A model generated the notes under the pieces. The model had not been told where the DNA came from, made no database searches, and worked only from the letters and a program-made list of their open reading frames with translations. Shown in pieces: positions 24,265-36,757 of a stretch of 64,000 bases of DNA (its first letter is position 1; every line of letters begins with the position of its first letter). The stretch spans positions 5,534,666 through 5,598,665 of the forward strand of contig NW_023998455.1 of NCBI RefSeq assembly GCF_014805625.2, written 5' to 3'. Source of the DNA: Glossina fuscipes. Lineage: Eukaryota > Arthropoda > Insecta > Diptera > Glossinidae. Made by a program: the position numbers and the translations under genes.

Positions 24265-24620
24265 TCAATGCTTGACCTAGGAACGTTACCTTTATAACGC
24301 TCAGAAACAAGCTTTAAAACTTCCTCAAAGTATATGAATTCTTGGCAAGTTTCAAATTTCGAATGTCTCTAAACGTGTCCGTCTGTTCGTTTGTCCGTCT
24401 GTCTGTGTCTGTTGCGTAACTTTGTAGTAACAGTTGGACTGTCCATCTGCTCGTCTGGCTAGCTCTGTAGTAACGGTGGCAACCATTCCCCCGTTAGCGA
24501 AAGTGAACAAGTCGCCTATAAATTTGCAAACAAATTTGAACGTGACTTCAACTTTTCCAAGGACATGCATAAAACGCCCACATGCCTAGGCGATAAAAAA
24601 TCTTGTTTTCAAAAATCAGC
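24265..24620 (-). repeat. Dispersed repeat family A, unit 1 copy
   Basis: Read on the minus strand it follows the copy at 44270-44560 block by block: GGCATGTGGGCGTTTTATGC, TTTCGCTAACGGGGGAATGG, CTACAAAGTTACGCAACAGAC, ACGAACAGACGGACACGTTTA and TTTCTGAGCGTTATAAAG. The similarity is directly visible over about 300 bases. Confidence 0.8.
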
Positions 24621-26395
24621 CGAGACAACTTCATATTATAGAGTATGAAAATTTAGTTCGTCTGCTTTTTTTTGACTTTTTTCGGATAACGGCGATGGGT
24701 ATGACAGATTCAGTCACGAGTGAACAACATTGTCTCATATGTTTTTTGTATTTGTAACTCTGGTAACTTTCTCTTAATCTTCCTCGTAAGTACAACTAAT
24801 AAGTGACGTCAATATTTAATCGGAGAAGAGTAAAAATTTTTAAATTCCAAATTGATGTAAGCATGCGGTTAGCTTAACACACTAATAAATGTTTAATCTT
24901 ATCCCACTTTAGGAAAGCCGTTAAGACACGAGTTGAATAGAAACGAAATGTTTATGATTCGCTTTTTCTTTTTTTTTCTGCCATAAAGTGCTGTACATAC
25001 TTCTCTTGATATTTAATATATATTTTTGAGTGAACAAGAAACTGTTTATTATACTAAACGAGTCTTTTTAAATTTTTAATTACAAAAAGCACCCAAATAC
25101 GTTTGGTATTGTCATAAAAGCTTATCGGCGTTAGCAGGAAATCCTTTATGTGCCGCAAACACATGGACACCCTATAGAAGACACAAAAATACATGTACGT
25201 ACGATATATTCTGTATACTATTTATTGCTTCCCATCCATCCATTTACTCATTCAGGGATCGTTTGCAGTAAAAATGTACACGTATTTAAGCGCTTTTTAC
25301 CCGCTCAACGCATAATGCAAATGCGACGCTTTCATTTAAAATCATTTATGTAAGGACATGTTGAAGATATGTTGTGTGCATTTGTGAAAGCGTATGGCTT
25401 GCGCACACATTGTTGAATATTTACTCAAAAACCAACGTTTAAATAAATTTCTTCGCAACTTGTCGCGCTCGACTGATGTTCACGATTTCCCTTACACTGT
25501 ATAAAATGTTTTATATGTTTACATAGCCGTTCTTTGCGCGCACATATGTATGTGTATGCGACTGAGTCTATTTATGTACTTAATGTCAACTTTTAATTAT
25601 GCCAAGTTTTTCTTTGCCTTTGCCTTTTGTGTCATATTTTGTTTATTTATTTGTATAAATATTTATGTCAAAGAATGAAATCTCATTAAGTTCGGGGAGT
25701 TCAAGGATATTTCCCTTTATTTATTTCTAATTAAAATATTATTTTTATTGCAAATGTTGACAAATTTTAATTGAATCTTTCCCGCATAGTCGCGTAAATG
25801 GCAATGCTTTCCATTTCAAAATGCTTACATGAAATATTCTATCACTTGTTTGCCTTGTAGTTTTTAAAGCAAATAATTAAAAATTAAAGCATACTTTTAG
25901 GATGATACTCCATTAGCGGTAACAATGCATATTTTAGGCTGTATACGTAAAGCCATTTTGTTGCTTGCACATTAAAGAGCCATTAAACGTGCATATGAAA
26001 AATATGTCGATTCAACAATAGCTAAAGTAACTATGATGCCCCATTACGTCCATTACGCTTTATAAATGAGAAAGATGAGTATTCTTCTTTTTGTATAGAA
26101 AGGAAAAGCTGGAATGGAAAGTAGTTCCTATCATTTTTCAACATTAAATAGACTGAAAAATGTGGACAAGGGGCTAATTGTAGATTTATTTTTGATATTC
26201 TTTAAGTATTTCTCTAAAAAAATAAAATAAGTTATCTCCTGATTTAAAGTCAATAACAGAATATCGATATTTAAATCTTTTTATATAAAATGCTTTCATA
26301 ATAAGATTCATACGCTTCTGTATCAATGTAAGTTACATTGTAAGAATCTAATAAGTAGGAATTATTATATTCTATGCCAATTATGGTATAAGGTA
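24621..26395. other. Gene-free stretch
   Basis: AT-rich DNA with no sustained coding signal on either strand and no recognised transposon. Confidence 0.5.
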
Positions 26396-26500
26396 AGTTT
26401 GTTGTATGCAACACCCGGAATGACTTGAGATAGACCCATTTTTTATTACACCGATCGATTCAAAATTACTTTCTGAATCGATCTAAGCATGTATGCCCGC
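26396..26500 (+). repeat. Family B copy with the best-preserved dyad
   Basis: GTTGTATGCAACACC, TGACTTGAGATAGACCC and TTTTTTATTACACC lead into the dyad: GATCGATTCAAAA (26453-26465), loop TTACT, TTCTGAATCGATC (26471-26483). There is one mismatch over 13 paired positions. TAAGCATGTATGCCCG follows. The 136-codon frame that begins inside it (26489) is judged spurious. Confidence 0.75.
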
Positions 26501-29029
26501 CTTTATTTCTGGTGCTTAAACTACACGTCGCATTTTTTGGGATATTTCGATGAACTTCGCTACACCAGCATTGTTCGGTGTAAACGCTGTAGCACCGCTG
26601 TTGTAAGTGATTTGTATCAGACCAAATTTTGGAGCTCGGCTAATTTTGAGAAAACTCGACAATCTAAATGCCTTGCTAAAGCAAAATCAAGTAGTCATAA
26701 AATCATCCACTGTGTGCAGGTAATACACGCCTCAGAAATCGTGTATTCTCTTATATTCCAACTTTCCCCAATTTTGCCAAAATTTTCTTTTAAAGGTTGT
26801 TTTAAATTTATTTCACTTAGTCTCAAGCATCTCACTTCCTTTGTAGACGATTTTAATTTAGAGGATCTAATAAGTGCCTCCAGGTTATCATTGCTTTAAT
26901 AATGATCGGAGATGTTGAAAGGTCATTCGTTCTATACTGCGGTTGTTGTTGGAACTTCTCTTCGTCAATTTTAGAGCTCTTAGCAGTGACGTTAGTCTCT
27001 TTAAAAGCGTTTTTGTATTCATGGAGCGTTTCTTTTTTTTATGAGCGGTTTGTGAGGTGAATTACTGAATTATAATTTAATTGCGTAAGTATTCGCACTT
27101 TGCAAAATACTTGAAATGTGTAGCTTTTTTTCAGGTTTTATAAACTTTGTAGACACAAAATAAATAAATTGCAATTGAAAGCATTTGTTTCTCTGTTACC
27201 TCTTAAGGATGTTAGTAATTGCGAAGGCGAAACGCTAATCCTCTTATTCATATAACTGAAATACTTTCATGACAAAATGAAATTAATTGAACGCGTTCTT
27301 CTCATAACTTAGTAAGGAACTAACGCCAGCGTTGCACTCTTTTATCACGCATATATGCTTTTTCATTCTTAGAGCTTCATCAGAAGAAGTCAATATCATT
27401 GCGATGTAAAAGAAGGATCTCAATAAATTAAATTGGACAAAATGAAATCATGAGATTGCTATGGCTTCCATCAACCCATACAAGTAAAACTATCATCAGC
27501 GATAGAAAGGCAGACAGAGTGGTGTGACATTGTTAATGATAGCCTACCCTGTCGAGAGTCATGTGCAGCAATAAATTTCACAACTTAGCTTTTATAACCA
27601 ATCGGCCAATTGAATTCACAATTTAAAACATCTTGCAAAAGAAAAAAAAAAAAAGCATTGCAGCAAATGCATACATATGCAATAACCATATATAAAAGTC
27701 AGTTAAATTGGGGGACAATACGATGCAATGACTCTTGCGGTAAACGCAATGGTCAGCACTGTTATCCTGCTGCTGGTCAGATGCCGGCAAATTGAATGCG
27801 TAATTTTGTGAATGCCGAAAAGTATGCAATCAAGCAATTTATCATTCTCTTAAAGCAGTGGTGCGGGCGAATGTCGAAACTGTCAACAGTAATTGCCGTG
27901 CTGGTGTATATGACAAAAGGAAAATAGTGAGAGATGTAAGTTAAGATATTTACGATGATTTAACAGGTTTATTGGCTTTAATTTTTAATTTCCGCAAGTT
28001 TTTCTTCTATCGTTCTGTTTTGCATTGCATACGCCTTGATTTCCATTTTGGAATTATGCATAGTTCGGAATCGCTCTTTAGATTGATATGACTCCAAACG
28101 TTACCATCGAATTGATTTCTATGCTACACATAGAAAAATGTCATGCCCACAGGTACTAAACGCTTAATAACTACATCCGCGTATAACGCGTGACGGATTT
28201 TAAGTCAGATCAGTCAGATATAATGACATATTGAGTGCTTTTGATGTTAAAATAAACATTTTAAATATCCTGAATATGCGCCGCCTCGAGCTGATAAAGA
28301 AATGGCAATTTTAGTCAAAAAATAAGTTTGTCCAGCAATTTTAAGACTTTTTTTTTTTTTTTTACTTCTGTTAGAAAGATTGGCTACCTTTTAAGCATAT
28401 TGTTTGTGTTATTCTTGTAGTATGAGCTTAAATTTTACTTTTTCAAATTTTTATTTTCACATCTACGTTGAATAGCAAAATGAATGCGTATTGGTAGGGT
28501 AGCGCTTTGTTTGTCAATAAGTTTTAATAGAAAAGTTTCAGCCGCAACGTAGACAAAAACAAAAGCTATTAACGGAATTAAAAATTCATAAAATGAAAAG
28601 TACGGTAAGAAAAAAAATTCATGGAAACATAAGGTGAGCCGTCTGCATAGCCGAGGAAAGATAAAGAAAGGTTGCAGAATTAAATGCGTCTGTTAAAGGG
28701 AAGTCTACCTATTTTTCTTCTTTTTTTTTTTTAGACTAATAAAAACTTGTAGCGAATGCTTACAAAAAAGGTTTAATTCGCTAAATTGATAAACTAATTG
28801 GCAGCCAGTATACATATATAAAAAATGCATATCTAAGAAAAATAAAAAAATGGCACAAGTTTCCAGAAATAATAATTAAAATAAGTAAAAACAGTGGGCC
28901 ATGGACAACTGTTGAATACCCTAAATTATCTTACAGTTATTCATTTGAAGACTTTTCAAAATAAAGCATTGTAAAGTAAGTGGTTGTAGAGATGGTCCAA
29001 GTCTCAAAAATTACGACTCGTAGGTCGAA
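26501..29029. other. Gene-free stretch
   Basis: No supported gene. Several short frames occur on both strands around 27600-27830; they overlap and carry no motif. Confidence 0.5.
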
Positions 29030-29150
29030 CGCAACAAAACAGGACAGACTGACAAGCTTAGATCGATGCAAATGTGAGCGATTCTGAAGCAATCGTTAGA
29101 ATAAAAAGTGAATCTATTGAAGTCCTTCCATGTGTTGTATACATCGATAA
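29030..29150 (-). repeat. Family B copy, diverged
   Basis: On the minus strand: CATGGAAGGACTTCAATAGA, TTCACTTTTTATTC, ATTGCTTCAGAATCGC, CATCGATCTAAGCTTGTC and AGTCTGTCCTG. This is the block order of family B with an eroded dyad. Confidence 0.6.
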
Positions 29151-30695
29151 AAAATTTACTTTAGCTGCCGTGATAACTCTGCGATCCACTACACTGCGGA
29201 CTAGATCCGCGCTTTTTTGCTCTAGCAAGCTTTGCGATTGCTCGATCCGCCTTTTGACAATATTTTACACAAACAATTAGACTAAACATTCCAGAAGCAA
29301 ACGGTTCCCCAAATGAACTAAAATGACAGCCGTTAGATGGAAGCAAGTGTTGACGATGTCGTTGGCTTGTTGTTCTTTATTATTAAAGTTTTTATTTATT
29401 CATTCGCCTAATCTCGCAAATAATCTCGACTAGCAACCCAGTAGTCATGGGTTCGAGTCTCAAGGTGCGTTAGAGTTTTTAATAAGGCGCGCACTGTAGT
29501 TCGTTTCCTTTCTCGTAGAAGCTCTTTTTAACTATAAGATGAGTCTTTTCTGCAAAAACTAGCATAAAAGAATTTAATCCTAACAATATGGATTTCTGCT
29601 TTGCTACATATATTAGTATTTGGATCGCAACGTAGTAAGGTTTGCATACAAATTACGTAATGCGTCGTATCGAGATTTGAACGCAGAATCGGTACTGCAG
29701 GGATAGTCTAAAATGAAGATAAATTGATTAATTACATAAAAAATAAATTGAAGAAGAAAACCCGACATCTATTTATTATAAGGGTCATATCATAAAAAAA
29801 AAAAAAAAAAAAAAAAATTGATCCATTCAGCAGAAAACGCCTAATTAAACACGATGATGTTATTAGCAATTACAACTCTTTAGCGTTACATAGAAAATAA
29901 TTTAAACAAAGTAATAGAAAGAAAACAATTTTTTCTCAGTCATGGAACGAATTTCGGATACCAATTAACCGAGTTTTGCCTATAGAAATCAGTAAAATGT
30001 TTCTAAATTTCAATTTTCCCAATTCCTATGTTATTGATTTAAAATATGTTGGTGTGTGTGTGTGTATGTATACGCAAATATATTTTTGTTCGTTTGAGCA
30101 GCCAATCAGTGGATGTGCCCTATAAACGTGGGCACGGTGTTGATATGGAAGGATTATAGGCAGAAAGAAGGGATTTATCTATTTTATGCAATCAAATGCA
30201 ACATTTTCGGTTTCGATCACGACTTACAACGTTTTTTTATGATGAAGCATATGATCATCTCACACTCTATCGCTTATAAGAATCCTGAGAATAATTAAAA
30301 TATTATTGTTTTTGTTGATACTTAAAAATGCAATTATTTTGGCAAACAACCTACACATAAAATGTTACACACTGACCATATATATATTATATTTTGATTT
30401 GTATGAGAAAAAAAAATACTTTCAAAAGTTAAGAAAAAATTTAATAATATGTTCGGTTAAAATTCCGAACTTGTACAGGTACAGTTTCTCAAAGCATCTT
30501 AGTAGCAAACTTTGTCTTACTGACTGTCAGTTACATCGTGGTATAGCAAGACTACACCGTTCGAATTTTGATATCATAACTAACTGTATATTTAAAAATT
30601 TTTCTTTTTAAATTTAACTTTTAATCCAAAATGTGTTGCTTGTAGCGTCAACCTTAGATTTCATAGCTCCTCTTTCGCTCTTGCTTTCTTAAAAT
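29151..30695. other. Gene-free stretch
   Basis: It includes a pure A run (29794-29817), a GT-rich tract near 30052 and a T-arm-like GGGTTCGAGTCTC near 29448 without the rest of a tRNA. A 101-codon frame at 30306-30611 is AT-rich and unrecognised. Confidence 0.45.
29794..29817. repeat. Poly-A run of 24
   Basis: Uninterrupted A, read directly. I could not tie it to a retroposed copy. Confidence 0.95.
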
Positions 30696-30950
30696 TCAGG
30701 TTGCTCGAAGCATCTTAATAGAATGACTACAGTTCTCTAGATCGGAAAGAATCTCTTTCATAGTAACAACATGTTTGTCTAACTCCTCAGCCGAACGATC
30801 TTTTACTGTTCATGTTGCCAGATATCGGAACTGAGTCTGAAATCTTTCGATGGTTCCTTGAATACGTTTAGAAAGAAGAATTCACTGCACGATTACGAAG
30901 TTTATTGAGCATTTAGCTAACTTTGTATACTCACTCATGTTGGTACTCAT
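30696..30950 (-). pseudogene. Decayed small coiled-coil-like coding segment, unidentified
   Basis: I do not recognise the source gene. On the minus strand an ATG at 30950 opens MSTNMSEYTKLAK. The sequence then continues best in a shifted frame as MLNKLRNRAVNSSF, and returns to the first frame as KRIQGTIERFQTQFRYLAT (internal TGA), then VKDRSAEELDKHVVTMKEIL, then SDLENCSHSIKMLRAT before TGA at 30698-30696. About 80 codons of charged, helix-forming, Leu/Ile-spaced sequence of this quality are unusual in this AT-rich DNA. Two in-frame TGA codons and two compensating shifts say it is broken unless the assembly is wrong. It could be a retrocopy of a small cellular coiled-coil protein or a retroelement gag remnant. 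Confidence 0.45.
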
Positions 30951-32713
30951 GCAGTTAGGTTCTTTTGTGCACGATATGTATCCATGTAGGTAGCTGACAG
31001 ACCTCCGACTCCAGAGTTACTTACGAAATGAATAAATGATTAAATGAAATGAAAATGAAATAATAAGGAAATTTACTTCCAAAATGCAAGTGAGCCTCAA
31101 ATGTTTGCATTGCTAAGATTAGGATTGATTAACTATATGAAAGAAGATATGGAAGAATAGTTAAGAGATGATTTAACAATTTAGAAAGTCGTCTTAACTA
31201 AGAACATTCTTATGCTGTTCGATATGTATTTTCGCAAAGTTACAAACAATTCGATAAAACAAATATCCATTCATTCTACTCTGCCATTAGGCAAAGAAAT
31301 GCTGATTAGAATACATTAAAAAAAAAAAAAAAAAGAAAAAGAAAAAGAAAAAGAAAAGAACGGGTCAAATTTATTGAAAATATTGTGTAAATATAAAAAA
31401 AATTATTACAATGAGAAATTAAAAATGAATAAAAATGAATTAAATAATTTGGGTCACATTTGTTATTGTCGTGCAGAAGATACACAAGAAGAAAGAGAAG
31501 AAATTGTACAGAAACTCGAAAGACCTCTGAACATAATTGAAGGGAGAGTAAATATAAAATAAATGAATAAATAAATGAATGGAATGAACGATGTGTGAGT
31601 AGATGTGTGAATGAATAGTAAAAAGAAGTTTGGTTTTAATTAATTGTTACTTAATGAAGGCATAGCATGCATGTCATGTTCTTCCTTCAGTCACAACATA
31701 CGTTTGTAACGATCAAATGCTCAAAGCAATGACCAAATTTTCCAAATGATTTCACAGACATATATATATGTAGATAGGTTAGGTTTTGTACCAGGAAAGC
31801 ATAAAATTTATAATTTATGTTAATATCACAATTTAGTTTTAACACGATTTTTTAGAATTAAATTTTGCTTTGAAAGTCTGACCAAATATCAGGAAGACAT
31901 GATTTTTTTTTTTAATTTTTTTTTTGCCGATGAAAAATGTAAAGAAACTGCGCGTAACTGTGCTCTTCTTCTAGTTTTCTCATTTAATCGTTGTTTTTAT
32001 TATTTTCTAAGCTCGTTAATGAGACATTCAATACTCATGTACCTATGCGCATAGGAGCATGCATGTGATGTTTTCTGCTAAAGAATTGAGCAAACAAATT
32101 AACAAACAAACGAACGAATGGACAAACAAACGTATGAACGAATGAACTTCTTTTGTGTTGTACATATTTGTAGTTCGGCAAGAGTTAATGACAAACAACA
32201 TACAAACGTTGTTGTATTCGAGTTTGTTGTTGTTGTTGTTGTTGTATTTTTCCTTCTATTTATATTTATTTATTTTTTATTTCTTATTATATATATATTT
32301 TTTTTCTTTTTCATTTATTTTATATAACATGTCATGCTGGTTGACATTTAATCTTATACATGGTAGTGTAAAATGTATAGTGCTCCAGTGTACACATTAA
32401 AATTAACTTCAACAGTCAAACAGACATCGACAGGGTGCTGAATAACAGAAACTCAGATTGCTTGGCCCCTCCTTTACCTATATCATCATTGAAACTGTTA
32501 AAGACTGTAATGTTTTGGTCTAACCAAGCATTTCATTTCATACACCATACCATTCATTCATTCTTACGAACATTCATTCATCAGGCTGATGATGATGGTA
32601 AACGAAGTAGCATAGTTGCATGCAATTATGCATTCATCATCAAGATTATGTCACGACATGCATGTCGCGATCAGTGGCATCTATCGTTTGGTGTTGTTTA
32701 GAATTTTTTCTAA

Positions 32714-32751
<38 letters not shown>

Positions 32752-33539
32752 ACAGCTTGTCAAAGAACTTAAAGACTTGGATAAAAACACAAACAAATAA
32801 AAGAAACTAAAAGCAAGCGAACATGCGAACAATGATTACAAGTACATATTCTAACTTTTATTACACGACAACTGTTTCAAATACATCAACAGCAACATAT
32901 TACTTAAACTTTATCCGGTGCACCCGTGGCTTTATTATTATTATCATCATCAACGAATACAAACACTTTCATGTATAACAATTATGTCTGTGTTTGTGCG
33001 TGTGTGTGTGTGAGTATATTGATGTCGTTGACGATTCCGCAGAGTCTGAAAGAAAGAAGAACATGTTGTATGTAAGAACAGCGCTACACAAATTAATCGA
33101 GTGCAAAAGCTTTAATTGCATGTGACTTTTAGTTAAGATTTACATTCCATTTTAAGTGTTTGATGGTGTTATCCCGGACTATACTTATGCTAATATCTTT
33201 AATACTTAACAGCGGATTAAGTCAACTACTAGTTGTAAATTATTATTTAACGAATTCAGTGAATTTTATCTCTGTTCCTCTTGATTTTGCACTCATTACT
33301 TCAACACCTGAGTTTACAGGGTAATAACCTACGTGAAATTATATAATAAGTTAGTTTATGCTAAACTTACGGTAGGCTAATTTAACTAATTAATTTTAGC
33401 GAACATGATTTCAATTATGCACCATATGTGTGCGAGAGTTACATACACAGAAGCCCCACTGATGTTTAAAATTCGTTTTGACAGCAGACACAACGAGTAG
33501 GTTTTCTTTTTGATGCAACAATTTTATGCCTTTCACCTA
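30951..33539. other. Gene-free, microsatellite-rich stretch
   Basis: It contains an A/GAAAAA tract near 31320-31358, a TTG tract near 32223-32244, an AT microsatellite at 32715-32748 and a GT tract near 33000. No gene is supported; hydrophobic frames near 32118-32400 derive from TTG/T-rich repeats. Confidence 0.5.
32715..32748. repeat. (AT)n microsatellite
   Basis: A run of TA/AT dinucleotides, read directly. Confidence 0.9.
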
Positions 33540-33675
33540 AGGATAAGCGGTATACTCATTTCGTCGAAACGTTTGCAAACACCCAGAAAGAAGTTTCAAA
33601 GATCCCATTAAACGTCCACACTCTTCATAGGCATCAAATGCTGAACCGATTTAAACATGTGCGTCACAGTGGGGT
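33540..33675 (-). repeat. Family A tail fragment
   Basis: On the minus strand: ACATGTTTAAATCGGTTCAG, CATTTGATGCC, AACTTCTTTCTGGGTGTTTG, CAAACGTTTCGACGAAATGA and GTATACCGC. This corresponds to the tail of the copy at 44240-45000. Confidence 0.65.
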
Positions 33676-34034
33676 GGGGGATTCGTTTTCTGTTAGCAAT
33701 ACGACTAATTGGATATTAAATAGAAGAGAGTAAAATGCGACAACCCGAGGGTCCTAATTCAAAATTAATTATCGCAGACGTCACGACGTGGTGGATATAA
33801 TTTTTTCCTCATAATTCCTTTAACCCTTAATTCCTCAATTGAAAGGACTTGGGGAGGGGAAAATGGTTTCTTGTCCGTAAACTGCAACAGACACACGAAA
33901 AAACACGAAACACGAAAACAGCTACGTCCACGCTATACTGTAGAGTGTATGGCAAGTTTATTTTTTTCCTTTTTTTAATCTGTGACCAGTAGCTAAACAC
34001 TTCTTACGAGAGAGAGGCACTTCTATTTTTGTGC

Positions 34035-34330
34035 GGGCGTCGCAGGACAACCCATAGAGTATAATAGCAAATGTTTATGATTGCATCTGTTGTGCGAGGA
34101 AAAAACCAAATTTTTTTCATTCTTGCAAATAGATGTGCTTTCAGATTTGATTATAATGTGGGCGTATCTTTTGATCGATTCGGCCCAATGTCGATACCAA
34201 CCTACATGCAAAGGCTTCCAACGTCTCCACAAAATTTGAATCCAACATTTCACTCTCGCGACCAGGAGAATGTTTACCACAGCTATTACTTAGGTAGTTA
34301 GATAGACAGACAGACATATTTATAATGTTT
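34035..34330 (+). repeat. Family A, unit 2 fragment
   Basis: It follows 44640-44880 block by block: TTTTTTTCATTCTTGCAAAT, GTGGGCGTATCTTTTGATCG, ATTCGGCCCAATGTCGAT, CAAAATTTGAATCCAACATT, GGAGAATGTTTACCACAG and GACAGACAGACATA. The two overlapping short frames here are artefacts. Confidence 0.7.
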
Positions 34331-35039
34331 TAAAAAAATTTGTAAATGTTTTACTATAAGAAAACATTATTTTCTTTTCTTGTTTTCATATTATCGACGA
34401 TTTACTGATATAAAAAAAATGTATAGGTTCAAAACATAGGTGATTTGAGCGCTGAGGTAAGTCACTTAGTTTGTCATTAAAAATACATACATCTATGTAT
34501 TCATTGATCTAATTTTAAAACAAATAAATATTTTTCATTTTTGGTGCGCTAAGGTAAGTGTACGTACGTACGGTAAGTCCAAGCTAAATAGTCAGCTTAT
34601 CCCATTTAAAAATCCATGCAGTTTCTATTGCTTTCGAAAGCATTAAGTAATTAAATGCAGTATTTCTTTGTTCTTATATAGTTACATATGAAACGAATAA
34701 GAAACCTACGATATCAGGAAACATTATCAACTTGTACATAGTTTGTGAAAATAATTTTGATTCTCGAAATACAAATCCTTTAAAAAGAAAAAAGAAAGCA
34801 AGTAAGAGAACTGTACCGATTCTTTTGTATCCGTCCAAAAACAAAAAGATTCAACGAAAATTGAATTTCGATACTTTACCACACTGGATGGACATGACCG
34901 ATCTCTTCCATTTTTACGCGGATGTTGTGGAATCACTCATAGACTAAGCGAAGCACAAATCTACAATTTTCGACTTTTACAACAGAAAATGTATTCCTGT
35001 ACTGTGGCCGAGTTATATTCAGAAGTTATTCCCGCCGAA
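34331..35039. other. Gene-free stretch between two family A parts
   Basis: No gene is supported. Two opposed frames at 34727-34947 share the same bases and have no recognised domain. This segment could be an insertion splitting one family A copy. Confidence 0.4.
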
Positions 35040-35120
35040 GAATACGCTCACATTTTGCAGTCACACATTGCAAGCGTTTTGACAAAATGAATATACCCTC
35101 ATAATTTGGTGGGTATAAAA
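35040..35120 (+). repeat. Family A tail with terminal stem
   Basis: GCAAGCGTTTTGACAAAATG is followed by TATACCC (35092-35098), a 12-base loop and GGGTATA (35111-35117), then AAAA. It matches the end of the copy at 44240-45000. Confidence 0.7.
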
Positions 35121-35211
35121 ATGTACATAATCAAAATACTTACCTTCGGGTTTCTGTCGTTGAATGGTGAACATTTGTGTTTTATAAAAAATATCTCCTC
35201 ACAGGTAAACA

Positions 35212-36110
35212 AGTAAAGCATTTTCCATATGTGGAAATGAAAATCCGGAGGAGCAGCGTTGGAAAATTAAAGGAATACGACATGCTGGTAAAGGAATTTA
35301 CAAGATAGCGGCTGCGATAAATCGGTCTCAAGGTAGCTGAGTGATTCTGGTAATTATCATTGCATTAAGCGCGGTGGGCACATCTCAACCGCAGATCAGA
35401 CGACCAAGTGGCATTTTCGATATTTAGCAACTGATGTAAACATGAATAGCAGGGAAATAAATGCAGAAATAGGCCTAAATGTAACGAAACAGCGTATGCA
35501 AGCACTTTTTAAGGATGATATTGGTGGTTAGATATGAATACAAAATTGCCGATAAATGCAAATTTCGAAGGGAAGAGTTTGGAAAAATTATAATAAGCAG
35601 AGTCGAGGGAAAGTATAACTTGGACGGGCCTGACGGTCACCGTAAATATTGGGTCGGTGTAAAACATACTCAGCTGACGTGTAATAAGCTTAACCATGAC
35701 AGTGGATCTCTTATGGTATGAGCTGCATTTGGAGCAAGAGCAAAGTTGAACATATGTTTTATACCCAACGGAATAAAGACGGAGGCATATATTGAGCTTT
35801 TAGAGAACAATTTAATGAACTTTGCCGGGGTGTTATGTGGGGATAATTGAACGTGCCAACAAGACAACGCCACACGGTTCATTAAGCAGTTTTTGCAATC
35901 ACGCAATTTACCGTTAGTGGAGTGGAGCACCCATAAGACCCGACCTAGCACCCGATTGACGACCTTTGCGATATACTTTCCGCCAAGATATTCTCAAGGA
36001 CTCACCAGTATTTTGCACTTGGGGAACTTAAACCTGAAGTATTGTCGGAATGGGAGAAGGTTGATGTGACCACTGCGTGTGGGAAACTTGGTCGATCCTA
36101 CGCCGCGCAG
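35212..36110 (+). pseudogene. Tc1/mariner-superfamily (Tc3-like) transposase relic
   Basis: An intact element would encode a DDE transposase with paired N-terminal helix-turn-helix domains. Across all three plus-strand frames I see GKGIYKIAAAINRSQG near 35290 (first HTH), HISTADQTTKWHFRYLATD near 35370, and YNLDGPDGHRKYW near 35617, carrying the first catalytic Asp. The block GSLMVWAAFGA (in-frame TGA at its Trp) lies near 35703, WTCQQDNATRF near 35852 with the second Asp, and PDLAPIDDLCDIL near 35940 with Asp where Glu or Asp is expected. The second and third acidic residues are about 33-34 positions apart, as in this superfamily. LGELKPEVLSEWEKVD closes the protein. At least four frameshifts and many stops make it dead. 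I did not find terminal inverted repeats. Confidence 0.85.
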
Positions 36111-36723
36111 TCCTTACACATAAGGATAGTTGGATTAGATAATTAGATAATGCTACGGCCTAACAATATAAATTAATATTAATTAAATTAATTTTTGCAC
36201 ATATTATTATTTGCTATGATATGCATATGTGTGAACGTGTGTGATAAATTAAGAATTTATCATTGTTATATTTTTAAAACACCCATAAATAGAAAACAAA
36301 AATTAAAAAATTATTTTTTTTAATTTTTTTCTTTAAGCTAATACTCAAAATACACACATATAAATATTGGATTGGGCTATACGCGATAGGCGTTCGAGAT
36401 TCGCCCAAAAATCGAAAAGAAATATAGTTTTCTTTTCTTTTTTTTTTTTTTAAACGCTCCACTATACGTTTTCTGAATTAGTCTTTTTCTGGTCTTATTG
36501 TTGCATAATGTTGCCTACAAATGCTTTAAAAGCGTCTGTACAGTCAATATTTTTTAAGTTTTTTGCGCTTGGAAAGAGAATCCACTCACTCGTCTGATAT
36601 GATGTTAACGAAATGTAAGTTTTGGTTTAGCTAACACCAGAGCAGAGACTGCATGTCTGTAAATGCATTTAATACCTTATGATTTTGATGACCGATTTTT
36701 GTTGTTGTTTCTGCAATTACTAC

Positions 36724-36757
<34 letters not shown>

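Noticed and set aside
26489..26899. 136-codon plus-strand frame
   Set aside because: It begins inside a family B repeat and has no domain or family-like features.
29440..29475. Possible tRNA, from GGGTTCGAGTCTC resembling a T-arm / B box
   Set aside because: There is no matching A box, D-arm or acceptor pairing. At most it is a tRNA-derived SINE scrap.
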